Part shown: positions 8,159-15,883 of the stretch, one piece after another
How positions within the stretch are numbered: the stretch's first letter is position 1
Layout of the letters: every line of letters starts with the position of its first letter
Source: Caulobacter vibrioides OR37
GTDB lineage: Bacteria > Pseudomonadota > Alphaproteobacteria > Caulobacterales > Caulobacteraceae
Reading direction: 5' to 3'
Assembly (NCBI RefSeq): GCF_000372645.1
Contig: NZ_APMP01000036.1
Location: 1-33,449 of the forward strand
DNA length: 33,449 bases
Notes under the pieces: generated by a model
What the model saw: only the letters and a program-made list of their open reading frames with translations
Databases searched by the model: none
Told to the model about the DNA's origin: nothing
Made by a program: the position numbers and the translations under genes

Positions 8159-8275
8159 GCTCCCCCGCGGCGCGGGGGAGCTGCCGGCGGCGCCGGCTGA
8201 GGGGGCGAGCTGGATGATGGCCGCGTTAGCCCCCTCCGGCCCTCTGGGCCACCTCCCCCGCAACGCGGGGGAGGA
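8159..8275. repeat. Paired palindromic intergenic repeat
   Basis: Left unit 8159-8206 and right unit 8228-8275 are inverted copies. Each has an inner hairpin (CTCCCCCGCGGCGCGGGGGAG on the left, CTCCCCCGCAACGCGGGGGAG on the right) and a GAGGGGGC end. It separates two convergent genes and may also serve as a bidirectional transcription barrier. Third member of the family in this window. Confidence 0.8.
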
Positions 8276-8281
8276 TCTGGT

Positions 8282-9037
8282 CTAGAACGGCAGCGTCCGG
8301 CGTTTGCGGCTGTAGCCCACATAGCCGATGTTCGCGCCCAGCCGCAGGCCGACGCCGGCGCGGATCGGGGCCAGAGTGATCTCGTCGGCCTTCTGGTAGT
8401 TCACGCCCAGGCCGCCGATCAGATAGGCGCTGCCCTCGACGCCCGGGAACCGGCGGAAGATCGCGTCCGGATATTGCAGGTTATAGCAGAGGGTGAAGAC
8501 GCGGCTGGCGTTGCCGCCCCAGTCCCAGCCCACGCTCGGACCCTGCCAGAACACTTCCAGCGTCGGCCGGCCCTTCATGTACAGCAGGCCCCGCCCGTAG
8601 CGCAGGCCGGCGATGAAGGCGCCCGAGCCCTCCTCCCCCGCCACATAGGCGGTGGGCTGGCCCTTGTCCTTGAAGATCTTCTCGATCGCCGCGCCGGCGC
8701 TCTCGGCCGTGACGCCCAGGAAGTCGGACGTGGCGCGGATCATCTCGTCGGCCGAATAGGTCTGGGCCCGGCCGGTGTCGTAGACCGGCTGCGAGCCGTT
8801 GGAGCCCGGCGTCGGTCCCGGCGCGGGCCCTTGGACGCCGCTCGTCGGAGCCGGCGGCGGGCTGCTCGTCTGCGGCGCGTCGAACACGCTGCGCGCCGGC
8901 GCCGAAGACGACGCGCCGTTGATCGGCTGGGCCGGCGGCAACTGTTCGGAGGTAATCCGCTGCCGGGCCAGGGCCTCGCCGGCCACGGAGCTCAGGCCCA
9001 CGGCGGCGCCCGAGAGGATCAGCTTGCGACGGTCCAT
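8282..9037 (-). CDS. eipA: EipA-like DUF1134 envelope protein
   Basis: 251 residues. The N-terminus has a twin-arginine-like signal (MDRRKLILSGAAVG, cleavage probably after ALA), a ~90-residue Pro/Ser/Gly-rich linker, and a C-terminal DUF1134 domain from about residue 100 (FLGVTAESAGAAIEKIFKDKG, YVAGEEGSGAFIAGLRYGRG, then QGPSVGWDWGGNASRVF). This is the EipA family, small beta-barrel-like periplasmic proteins needed for envelope integrity in Brucella. GGAGGG precedes the ATG. Upstream are a perfect TTGCAAC palindrome and a perfect CtrA box; to my recollection eipA in Brucella is a direct CtrA target, which fits. Divergent from lepA, convergent with the UPF0114 gene. Confidence 0.88.
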   Translation of the reverse strand: MDRRKLILSGAAVGLSSVAGEALARQRITSEQLPPAQPINGASSSAPARSVFDAPQTSSPPPAPTSGVQGPAPGPTPGSNGSQPVYDTGRAQTYSADEMIRATSDFLGVTAESAGAAIEKIFKDKGQPTAYVAGEEGSGAFIAGLRYGRGLLYMKGRPTLEVFWQGPSVGWDWGGNASRVFTLCYNLQYPDAIFRRFPGVEGSAYLIGGLGVNYQKADEITLAPIRAGVGLRLGANIGYVGYSRKRRTLPF

Positions 9038-9061
9038 GTCAGGCCCTCCGGATCGGTTTCA

Positions 9062-9078
9062 TTGCAACAGTGTTGCAA
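9062..9078. promoter_or_regulatory. Perfect 7-bp palindrome upstream of eipA
   Basis: TTGCAAC-AGT-GTTGCAA, centred 33 bp upstream of the eipA start codon. The symmetry and position suggest an operator for a dimeric regulator or a 5'-UTR hairpin. No known regulator is assigned. Confidence 0.45.
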
Positions 9079-9107
9079 GCCATTGAGACCGGTTTGCGGC
9101 TCCAAAC

Positions 9108-9122
9108 TTAACGCGCGGTTAA
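9108..9122. promoter_or_regulatory. CtrA-binding box (TTAA-N7-TTAA)
   Basis: A perfect match to the full CtrA recognition site, TTAA-CGCGCGG-TTAA, in the eipA-lepA intergenic region. It is 71 bp upstream of the eipA ATG and about 100 bp upstream of lepA. In high-GC DNA two TTAA words at exact spacing are rare by chance. Regulation of eipA is the likelier role; an effect on lepA is possible. Confidence 0.72.
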
Positions 9123-9220
9123 GCATGAGCCCCATGGTCGGCCGCGCGGCGCGATCCGCCAGGCCCGCGAGGCCAATTGCGCCCCTCGCGGAGCGACGCA
9201 AATGTGATATGCGCACGCTC

Positions 9221-11029
9221 ATGAGCTCTACGCCCCTGGATAAGATCCGCAATTTCTCGATCGTGGCCCACATCGACCACGGCAAGTCCACGTTGTCCGA
9301 CCGCCTGATCCAGGAGACCGGCGCCCTCTCCGCCCGCGAGATGAGCGCCCAGGTCCTGGACAACATGGACATCGAGAAAGAGCGCGGCATCACCATCAAG
9401 GCCCAGACGGTGCGTCTGCACTACAAGGCCAAGGACGGCGAGACCTATGTCCTGAACCTGATGGACACCCCCGGCCACGTCGACTTCGCCTACGAGGTGT
9501 CGCGCTCGCTGGCCGCCTGCGAGGGCTCGATCCTGGTCGTCGACGCCTCGCAAGGCGTGGAAGCCCAGACCCTGGCCAATGTCTACCAGGCCATCGATAA
9601 CAACCACGAGATCGTCCCGGTCCTGAACAAGGTCGACCTGCCCGCCGCCGACGTCGACCGCGTCAAGGCCCAGATCGAGGACGTCATCGGCCTCGACGCC
9701 TCCGACGCCGTCGAGTGCTCGGCCAAGACGGGCCTGGGCATCCCCGACGTGCTGGAAGCCATCGTCACCCGCCTGCCCCCGCCCAAGGGCGACATCAACG
9801 CTCCGCTGAAGGCCCTGCTGGTCGACGCCTGGTACGACGCCTATCTCGGCGTCGTCGTGCTGGTGCGCATCTTCGACGGCACGCTGAAGGCCGGCCAGCA
9901 GGTCCGCATGATGCAGACCGGCGCCACCCACCGCATCGACAAGGTCGGCGTCTTCCGCCCCAAGGCCACCGACGTCGACATCCTGACCCCCGGCGAGGTC
10001 GGCTTCTTCACCGCCTCGATCAAGGAAGTGGCCGACGCCGCCGTCGGCGACACCATCACCGACGAGAAGAAGCCCACCGCCGAACCCCTCAAGGGCTTCA
10101 AGGAAGTGGTCCCGGTCGTGTTCTGCGGCCTCTTCCCGGTCGACGCCGCCGACTTCGAGGACCTGCGCGCCGCCGTCGGCAAGCTGCGCCTCAACGACGC
10201 CAGCTTCACCTACGAGATGGAGTCGAGCGCCGCCCTGGGCTTTGGCTTCCGCTGCGGGTTCTTAGGGTTGCTGCACCTGGAGATCATCCAGGAGCGCCTG
10301 TCGCGCGAATTCGACCTCGACCTGATCGCGACCGCCCCCTCGGTGGTCTACAAGATCCGCCTGCGCAACGGCGAGGAGATCGAGCTGCACAACCCGGCCG
10401 ACCTGCCGGACGTCATGCAGATCGAGGAGATCGCCGAGCCCTGGATCAAGGCCACGATCTTCACCCCCGACGAATATCTGGGCGGCGTCATCAAGCTGTG
10501 CCAGGACCGCCGCGGGATGCAGCGCGAGCTCTCCTATGTCGGCAGCCGCGCCATGGTCGTCTACGACCTGCCGCTGAACGAGGTGGTGTTCGACTTCTAC
10601 GACCGCCTGAAGTCTATCTCGAAGGGCTACGCCAGCTTCGACTACCAGCTGGAGGACTACCGCGCCGGCGACCTCGTCAAGATGTCGATCCTGGTCAACA
10701 GCGAGCCTGTCGACGCCCTGTCGATGCTGGTCCACCGCAGCCGCGCCGAAAGCCGCGGCCGGGGCATGTGCGAGAAGATGAAGGAGCTCATCCCCCAGCA
10801 CATGTTCGTCATCCCGATCCAGGCCGCCATCGGCGGCCGCATCATCGCCCGCGAAACCGTCCGCGCCCTGCGCAAGGACGTGACCGCCAAGTGCTACGGC
10901 GGCGACGCCAGCCGCAAGCGCAAGCTTCTGGACAAGCAGAAGGAAGGCAAGAAGCGGATGCGCCAGTTCGGCAAGGTCGAGATCCCGCAGGAAGCCTTCA
11001 TCGCGGCGCTGAAGATGGACGAGGATTGA
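9221..11029 (+). CDS. lepA: Elongation factor 4 (ribosome back-translocase LepA)
   Basis: 602-residue translational GTPase, the normal LepA length. G-domain motifs are all present: AHIDHGKST (G1), RGITIKAQTV (G2), DTPGHVDF (G3), NKVDLP (G4). The EF-G-like domains II and III follow, and the LepA-specific C-terminal domain ends GGDASRKRKLLDKQKEGKKRMR. LepA acts on stalled or mis-set ribosomes in translation. I chose the ATG at 9221 (MSSTPLDKIRNFSIVAHIDHG) because Caulobacter LepA proteins begin this way; an in-frame ATG at 9209 would add four residues. Neither has a good ribosome-binding site. Confidence 0.96.
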   Translation: MSSTPLDKIRNFSIVAHIDHGKSTLSDRLIQETGALSAREMSAQVLDNMDIEKERGITIKAQTVRLHYKAKDGETYVLNLMDTPGHVDFAYEVSRSLAACEGSILVVDASQGVEAQTLANVYQAIDNNHEIVPVLNKVDLPAADVDRVKAQIEDVIGLDASDAVECSAKTGLGIPDVLEAIVTRLPPPKGDINAPLKALLVDAWYDAYLGVVVLVRIFDGTLKAGQQVRMMQTGATHRIDKVGVFRPKATDVDILTPGEVGFFTASIKEVADAAVGDTITDEKKPTAEPLKGFKEVVPVVFCGLFPVDAADFEDLRAAVGKLRLNDASFTYEMESSAALGFGFRCGFLGLLHLEIIQERLSREFDLDLIATAPSVVYKIRLRNGEEIELHNPADLPDVMQIEEIAEPWIKATIFTPDEYLGGVIKLCQDRRGMQRELSYVGSRAMVVYDLPLNEVVFDFYDRLKSISKGYASFDYQLEDYRAGDLVKMSILVNSEPVDALSMLVHRSRAESRGRGMCEKMKELIPQHMFVIPIQAAIGGRIIARETVRALRKDVTAKCYGGDASRKRKLLDKQKEGKKRMRQFGKVEIPQEAFIAALKMDED

Positions 11030-11066
11030 TCGGGGCGGGTAGCGCCTGATCGTGGAGTTTTGAGCG

Positions 11067-11094
11067 CCCCCGCCGGGAGACTGGCGGGGGTTTT
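11067..11094 (+). terminator. Rho-independent terminator of lepA
   Basis: A perfect 8-bp stem (CCCCCGCC / GGCGGGGG) with an 8-nt loop is followed by TTTT, 37 nt after the lepA stop. It also marks the left edge of the restriction-modification island. Confidence 0.82.
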
Positions 11095-11239
11095 GCTTAT
11101 GGGCTGCTTACGCGCCCAAAAATATTCTAGTGCGGCCGTTCTACTTGCACCGAGCAGAAAGTGCAGCGATTTAGCCAGCTGTTGCGCTCGGTGCCGCCGT
11201 AGTGAAGCCTTTCCGCAGAGAATCGTCACAGGGCTTTAG

Positions 11240-11956
11240 ATGATGGGCAAGACAAAGAAGGCTCAGGCAAGCGAGATACGGCGATCCCCCTCTGAGCCCT
11301 ACAACCCATTGGCACGCATCAATATCGCCCGTAGTATCGAAGCGGAACTTCTATCTCGGGAAGTTTTACCCCTATCCAAGACAGATCAAATTGAGGGTGC
11401 GGGAATATATGCGATTTATTATTCCGGACTTGAGCCGATTTACGCGCCAGCCCGCAATGATATCGGATCATTCGTAAAGCCAATCTACGTTGGCAAGGCC
11501 ATCCCCAAAGGCGGTCGAAAAGGCGGTCTGACGCCCGCGAAAGGTATCAGTCGCGCTCTTGCGGAAAGACTCCGACAGCACGCCGCCTCAGTCAACGAGG
11601 TAATAAACCTCGATCTTTCAGATTTTTGTGTGCGATACTTAGTAGTTGACGACATTTGGATTCCGCTAGGCGAGAACATATTAATCGAGACGTTCAAGCC
11701 AGCTTGGAACCGCGCCGTGGACGGCTTCGGAAACAAGGATCCTGGACGGCGACGCAAGACCCAGTTCCGCTCGCCGTGGGACGTTTTACACCCCGGAAGA
11801 TTATTCGCAGAAAAGCTCGCGGAAAGCCCTGTAACAGCTACTTTTATGGAAACCCGGGTCAGCGATTACTTCGCAAATCGGAAAATGGCCAAGCTGCCGC
11901 GGAAGGTGCTCGAACAGCAGGCCGAAGAAGAAGCGTTGGAACAAGCTGAGACTTAG
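11240..11956 (+). CDS. Eco29kI-family type II restriction endonuclease (GIY-YIG), copy 1
   Basis: 238 residues with an intact GIY-YIG nuclease core: GIY at 55-57, YVG at 83-85, Arg110 and His114 (ERLRQH), Glu145 (PLGENILIE) and Asn157 (KPAWN). The R-x3-H and E-x11-N spacings match those I recall for Eco29kI (R104/H108, E142/N154). VDGFGNKDPG and RSPWDVLHPGR are further family marks. Eco29kI cuts CCGCGG, but specificity here is not proven. The gene is visibly AT-richer than all its neighbours and has its own ~145-bp AT-rich upstream region, suggesting recent arrival. The start (ATG ATG at 11240) lacks a clear ribosome-binding site. It precedes vsr by 49 bp. Confidence 0.88.
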   Translation: MMGKTKKAQASEIRRSPSEPYNPLARINIARSIEAELLSREVLPLSKTDQIEGAGIYAIYYSGLEPIYAPARNDIGSFVKPIYVGKAIPKGGRKGGLTPAKGISRALAERLRQHAASVNEVINLDLSDFCVRYLVVDDIWIPLGENILIETFKPAWNRAVDGFGNKDPGRRRKTQFRSPWDVLHPGRLFAEKLAESPVTATFMETRVSDYFANRKMAKLPRKVLEQQAEEEALEQAET

Positions 11957-12005
11957 GGCAATTCCGAGCGCGATCTGTAACAACCCAATTGTTCTAACTT
12001 ATCCC

Positions 12006-12419
12006 ATGGACACCCTCTCCCCCGCCGACCGCAGCGCCCGGATGGCCCGCGTCAAGGGCAAGGGCTCCAACGCGGAGATGACGGTCCGCCGCCTCGTCCA
12101 CCGCCTGGGTTATCGCTATCGTCTGCACGGCGGAAAGCTGCCCGGGCGGCCGGACCTGGTGTTTCCCGGCCGCAAGAAGGTGATCTTCGTCCACGGCTGT
12201 TTCTGGCATCGCCATCCGGATCCCGACTGCAAGCTGGCGCGGCTGCCCAAATCACGGCACGAGTTCTGGGTCCCCAAGCTGGAGGGGAATCGCGCCCGCG
12301 ATCTTCGCCAGCTGGCGGCGCTGGAGGCCCTCGGCTGGCGCGCCCTCGTCCTTTGGGAATGCGGGCTCAAGGACGAGGCTTTCCTCGAGAACGAAATTAG
12401 AACATTCTTGGACTCATGA
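12006..12419 (+). CDS. vsr: Very short patch repair endonuclease
   Basis: Nicks the strand 5' of T in T:G mismatches that arise when 5-methylcytosine deaminates, starting short-patch repair. 137 residues with the Vsr signature: RMARVKGKGSNAE near the start, catalytic Asp50 (GRPDLVF), His63, Cys65, Trp67, His68 and His70 (FVHGCFWHRHPDPDC), aromatic Trp88 (HEFW) and Cys119 (LWEC), corresponding to the active-site, zinc and intercalating residues of the E. coli enzyme. The last codons overlap the methyltransferase ATG by 4 bp (ATGA at 12416). That coupling shows the enzyme guards against mutation at sites methylated by its partner. Confidence 0.95.
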   Translation: MDTLSPADRSARMARVKGKGSNAEMTVRRLVHRLGYRYRLHGGKLPGRPDLVFPGRKKVIFVHGCFWHRHPDPDCKLARLPKSRHEFWVPKLEGNRARDLRQLAALEALGWRALVLWECGLKDEAFLENEIRTFLDS

Positions 12420-13579
12420 AGTCGATCGAACTGTTCGCGGGCGCCGGGGGGCTGGGGATCGGTCTCTGCCGGGCGGGGTTCAAGCCGGCCAAGGTGGTCG
12501 AGTGGAACCGCTATTGCCGCGAGACCATCGCCGAGAACCGCGCCAGCGCCGCCTCGCCCATGGCCGGCTGGCCGCGGGTCGAGGGCGACGTGCGCGACGT
12601 CGACTTCCGGCCGCTGGAGGGCAAGGTCGACCTCGTGTCGGGCGGGCCGCCCTGCCAGCCGTTCTCGCTGGGCGGTAAGCACCGCGCCTATGACGACACC
12701 CGCGACATGTTCCCCCACGCGATCCGCGCCGTGCGCGAGACGCGGCCGCGGGCCTTCGTGTTCGAGAACGTCAAGGGCCTGACCCGGACGACCTTCCGCA
12801 ACTATTTCGAATATATCCGGCTGCAACTGGAGCATCCCGAGGTGGTGGCGCGGCCCGACGAGGACTGGTCCGAGCACCTGTCGCGGCTGGAGGAGCACCA
12901 CCTGCGCGGATCGCGCGACGGCCTGGCCTATCGCGTGGTGGCCCGGGTGCTGAACGCCGCCGACCATGGCGTGCCGCAAAAACGCGAGCGGGTGATCTTC
13001 GTGGGCTTCCGCGACGATCTTGATCTGGAATGGTCGTTCCCGACCGCCACCCACTCGGCCGACGCCCTCCTGTGGGCGCAGTATCGCTCGGGGGAGTATT
13101 GGGACGCGCACAAGGTGGCCAAGCGGGCGCGCCCGGACGCGTCCGAAGCCCCCGCCCGCGCCCTGGCGCTGAAGGAAAAGCCCGTCGAGCTTGCCTGGCG
13201 CACGGTGCGCGACGCGATCGCCGACCTGCCCGATCCGGAGTTCGAACCCGAGGCCGCGGCCAAGATCGCCTATCACCGCTTCCAGCCTGGCGCCCGCGCC
13301 TATCCCGGCCATACCGGCAGCCCGCTCGACGAGCCCGCCAAGACCCTGAAGGCCGGCGTGCACGGCGTGCCGGGCGGCGAGAACATGCTGGCCCGGCCCG
13401 ACGGTTCGGTGCGCTACTTCTCGGTGCGCGAGAGCGCGCGCCTGCAGACATTCCCGGATAGCTTCATCTTCCACGGGGCCTGGAGCGAGGTGATGCGTCA
13501 GCTCGGCAACGCCGTGCCGGTTCGCCTCGCGGAGGTGATTGGCAAGGACGTCGCGCGGAAGTTACGCTACGCGGCGTGA
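12416..13579 (+). CDS. DNA (cytosine-5) methyltransferase
   Basis: 387 residues with all main C5-MTase motifs in order: motif I FAGAGGLG (7-14), motif IV GGPPCQPFS with catalytic Cys80, motif VI ENV (117-119), motif VIII QKRER (188-192), target-recognition region about 200-320, motif IX RESARLQTFPD, and motif X GNAVP (364-368). The ~50-residue segment after ENV (FRNYFEYIRLQLEHPE) resembles, from memory, methylases of Eco29kI-type systems. It should protect the sites cut by one or both flanking Eco29kI-family nucleases. Overlaps vsr by 4 bp and the second nuclease by 4 bp (GTGA), so these three genes form one tightly coupled operon. Confidence 0.95.
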   Translation: MKSIELFAGAGGLGIGLCRAGFKPAKVVEWNRYCRETIAENRASAASPMAGWPRVEGDVRDVDFRPLEGKVDLVSGGPPCQPFSLGGKHRAYDDTRDMFPHAIRAVRETRPRAFVFENVKGLTRTTFRNYFEYIRLQLEHPEVVARPDEDWSEHLSRLEEHHLRGSRDGLAYRVVARVLNAADHGVPQKRERVIFVGFRDDLDLEWSFPTATHSADALLWAQYRSGEYWDAHKVAKRARPDASEAPARALALKEKPVELAWRTVRDAIADLPDPEFEPEAAAKIAYHRFQPGARAYPGHTGSPLDEPAKTLKAGVHGVPGGENMLARPDGSVRYFSVRESARLQTFPDSFIFHGAWSEVMRQLGNAVPVRLAEVIGKDVARKLRYAA

Positions 13580-14406
13580 GCAAGCCCACGTCCCTCGACC
13601 AGGAAATCGCCGGCCTGCGCGACCGCGTCGCCGCGCTGACCGCCCTCGCCGACAGCGCGCCGTTTTCGCCAACGGCGCGCCGCAAGGTCGATCACGAACT
13701 GAGGATCGTCATCGAGACGCTGGAAGCGGCGCTGCGGCGGCTGGATCCGATCGCCATGCCGCGCGCGATCTTCGATCCCAGCAACCCCAAGGTCATCGGC
13801 CGCTTCACGGCGCTGGCCCTGGTGGCGCAGGACCGCGTCCCCTTGAACGCCGTGGGGCAGTTCTACGGATCGGGCGTCTACGCGATCTATTACCGAGGCC
13901 CCTACCCGCTGTACGGGCCGATCTCCGGCGCCGAAACGCCGATCTATGTCGGCCAGGCCGCGCCCAGCAACCAGGGCGCGCACACCGCGCGGGATCAAGG
14001 CCCTCGGCTGGCGGTGCGCCTGAACGAGCATCGCAAGAACATCGCCAAGGCGACGAGCACCCTGGATGTCGCGGACTTCGACGCCCGGTATCTGGTCGTT
14101 CAGTCCGGTTGGGAAACGGCGGCGGAAGACTACCTCATCCACCTCTTCAAGCCGATCTGGAACAACGAGACGAACCTGCTCTACGGCCTGGGCAAGCATG
14201 GCGACAGCGCCACCACGCGCGCTAACAAACGCTCCCCCTGGGACACGCTGCATCCAGGTCGCGCCTGGGCGGCGAACTCGGCCGAGGACGCGCGGCCTGT
14301 CGAACAGATCATCACGGATGTCACCGCCCACTTCGCCCGGCACGCGCCTTATCGCGAACGCGCGACGCTTCTCGATGATTTCTTCGCGGAGCTGAGGCAG
14401 GGCTGA
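13576..14406 (+). CDS. Eco29kI-family type II restriction endonuclease (GIY-YIG), copy 2
   Basis: 276 residues. After an N-terminal helical, coiled-coil-like region of about 60 residues (IAGLRDRVAALTALAD, HELRIVIETLEAALRRLD), the GIY-YIG core is intact: GVY 100-102, YVG 124-126, Arg148/His152 (VRLNEH), Glu184 and Asn196 (KPIWN), with the same R-x3-H and E-x11-N spacing as copy 1, plus RSPWDTLHPGR. GVY replaces the usual GIY. The GTG start at 13576 overlaps the methyltransferase stop. Its base composition matches the methylase and vsr, unlike copy 1. This is probably the true cognate nuclease, with copy 1 an added enzyme of the same or a related specificity. Confidence 0.88.
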   Translation: MSKPTSLDQEIAGLRDRVAALTALADSAPFSPTARRKVDHELRIVIETLEAALRRLDPIAMPRAIFDPSNPKVIGRFTALALVAQDRVPLNAVGQFYGSGVYAIYYRGPYPLYGPISGAETPIYVGQAAPSNQGAHTARDQGPRLAVRLNEHRKNIAKATSTLDVADFDARYLVVQSGWETAAEDYLIHLFKPIWNNETNLLYGLGKHGDSATTRANKRSPWDTLHPGRAWAANSAEDARPVEQIITDVTAHFARHAPYRERATLLDDFFAELRQG

Positions 14407-14422
14407 TCGCCGCCTTACGGCC

Positions 14423-15202
14423 TCACCCGAATGGCGGCTTCATCCGGTAGAAGCGCGCTTCGCCCAGCAGGTCGTGGACGCGGCGGATGCGGAAGGCCTC
14501 GGGGCGGGCCGTCGCCAGGGCCAGTTCGGCGGAGGTCAGGCCGAACGGGGCGAACTCGCCGGCCAGGGTGGTCTTGACCACGATCAGGCGGGGCGTCTCG
14601 TCGAGGCCAAAGCCGAGGACATCGTAGCCGGCGGGGTCTTCGGCCCCCGTGGGGCGGATCCGCGCGGCGAGGTCGGGACGGCCGCGATCCGAGAGCCGGC
14701 GAGCCTCGTGGGCGATGACGCTGGCGATCCCCAGGCCGCGCAGGAAGCGGTCGTCGGCCGCGCGGGCGCCCATATCGAAGCGCTGGATCAGCCGGACCAG
14801 ACGGTCGGTCATCGCCATCGGCCGGGGCGGCGGGGTCTCGATTAGCGGGATGGCCGGCGGGGCGACGAACAGCGCGGCCGGGCGCACGGCGGCGGTCAAG
14901 AGGGCCGGCTTGGCGGCCAACTGGTCCTCGACCGCCTCCAGAAGCGGTTCGTCATAGCTCCAGCGCGGCGGCTGATCCTTGAGGATGGGTAGGCCGACCA
15001 GCGACAGCACCGCCGAGATCTCGCCCTGCTTCCAGGCGATCGGCGCGTCGGACTTGCCCGTGACGAACCGAACCGTGCGGCCATGCGCGGCGCGATCGAC
15101 CGGCTTGCCGGCAAGCGTCCGTTCCAGCTGGGCCATGTAGTCGCCCACCACCACGGCGAGGTCCGCCCCCGTCCATTCCCGTCCGACCGATTCCCCCGTC
15201 AT
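14423..15202 (-). CDS. DUF3883 domain protein, defence-associated type
   Basis: 259 residues in two parts. The N-terminal ~90 residues (EWTGADLAVVVGDYMAQLERTLAGK, then QGEISAVLSLVGLPILKD) resemble a conserved module that I remember from HNH- and restriction-linked proteins (a W.xxEV..IVADYF..L..EL.G pattern, then NISAVL..LG.P.I.GY). The C-terminal ~90 residues are DUF3883, the C-terminal domain of NO VEIN-like proteins (GYDVLGFGLDETPRLIVVKTT, then RPEAFRIRRVHDLL), which has a PD-(D/E)XK-like look with G-Y/F-D and V-K-T. The gene runs toward the second nuclease with 16 bp between stops. The start at 15202 (MTGESVGREW) is chosen over an upstream ATG at 15238. Function is unproven; a role in DNA defence is inferred. 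Confidence 0.78.
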   Translation of the reverse strand: MTGESVGREWTGADLAVVVGDYMAQLERTLAGKPVDRAAHGRTVRFVTGKSDAPIAWKQGEISAVLSLVGLPILKDQPPRWSYDEPLLEAVEDQLAAKPALLTAAVRPAALFVAPPAIPLIETPPPRPMAMTDRLVRLIQRFDMGARAADDRFLRGLGIASVIAHEARRLSDRGRPDLAARIRPTGAEDPAGYDVLGFGLDETPRLIVVKTTLAGEFAPFGLTSAELALATARPEAFRIRRVHDLLGEARFYRMKPPFG

Positions 15203-15265
15203 CGGACGATGATGGGCCAAGCCCGGCGCGCGCGCCACAAGCTTGAGCGGTAGGCCGGGCGGGCG

Positions 15266-15820
15266 CTATCGTCCGGCGGCGGCGCTGTTGCCGGCGGCGG
15301 CCATCGGCGCCTCCTGCACCGGCATCTGGTCGCTTTGCAGGCCCGCCAGCTCCATCGCCCGCTTCACCGTGGTGATCGGCGGATCCCCGGCCGCCTTGAA
15401 GGTGAGGGTCGCCTCCAGGGCCGGGTTCTCGCCGAGATTGGCGAAGCCGCCGGGACGCTGGGCGTTGAAGGTGACGCCATAGGTCTTGCCCGCCAGCACG
15501 CGACACAGAAGCACGAAGGTCTTCTGGTCATTCAGCAGCCGGGGCGTCCTCACGCAGTCCATCGGCTCGGCGCCCGCCGCCGGGGCGTAGTTCCAGGACG
15601 ACGGCGACATCTGCTGGTCGAAGGCGACCTTCAGGATCAGCACGCCCGGCGCGACGGTCTGGTCCTGGGCCGGATAGGTCGAGACCAGCTTGGGCGGCTG
15701 GGTGGGCGGCAGGATCAGCACCGGCGAGACCGGGTTCGACGCGGTCTGGGCCTGGGCCAGCGGGGCGCCGATCAGGGCGGCGAGCACGATCAGCGGCGAA
15801 ACGGGGCGAGCGAGCGACAT
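15266..15820 (-). CDS. Exported Ig-like (Big_5-type) domain protein
   Basis: 184 residues with a signal peptide (MSLARPVSPLIVLAALIG, cleavage after AQAQ). The mature part resembles the bacterial Ig-like Big_5 domain: PKLVSTYPAQDQTVAPGVLILKV, FDQQMSPSSW, then the LLNDQKTFVLLCRVLAGKTYGVTFN strand pairs. Two Cys residues (MDC and LLC) could form a disulfide. A Pro/Ala-rich tail follows. Upstream in-frame codons exist, but the signal peptide fixes the start at 15820. Role unknown; probably periplasmic or surface-attached. Divergent from the small basic protein gene at 15884. Confidence 0.75.
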   Translation of the reverse strand: MSLARPVSPLIVLAALIGAPLAQAQTASNPVSPVLILPPTQPPKLVSTYPAQDQTVAPGVLILKVAFDQQMSPSSWNYAPAAGAEPMDCVRTPRLLNDQKTFVLLCRVLAGKTYGVTFNAQRPGGFANLGENPALEATLTFKAAGDPPITTVKRAMELAGLQSDQMPVQEAPMAAAGNSAAAGR

Positions 15821-15883
15821 GATTCCAGACTGACGCGCGAGCGCGGCCTTCTCAAGGCGCCGTGGGAGGCCTACATCGCCTTC

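Noticed and set aside
8474..9220. Long in-frame extension upstream of lepA
   Set aside because: It is the antisense of eipA and its control region; LepA proteins start at MSSTPLDK or very near it.
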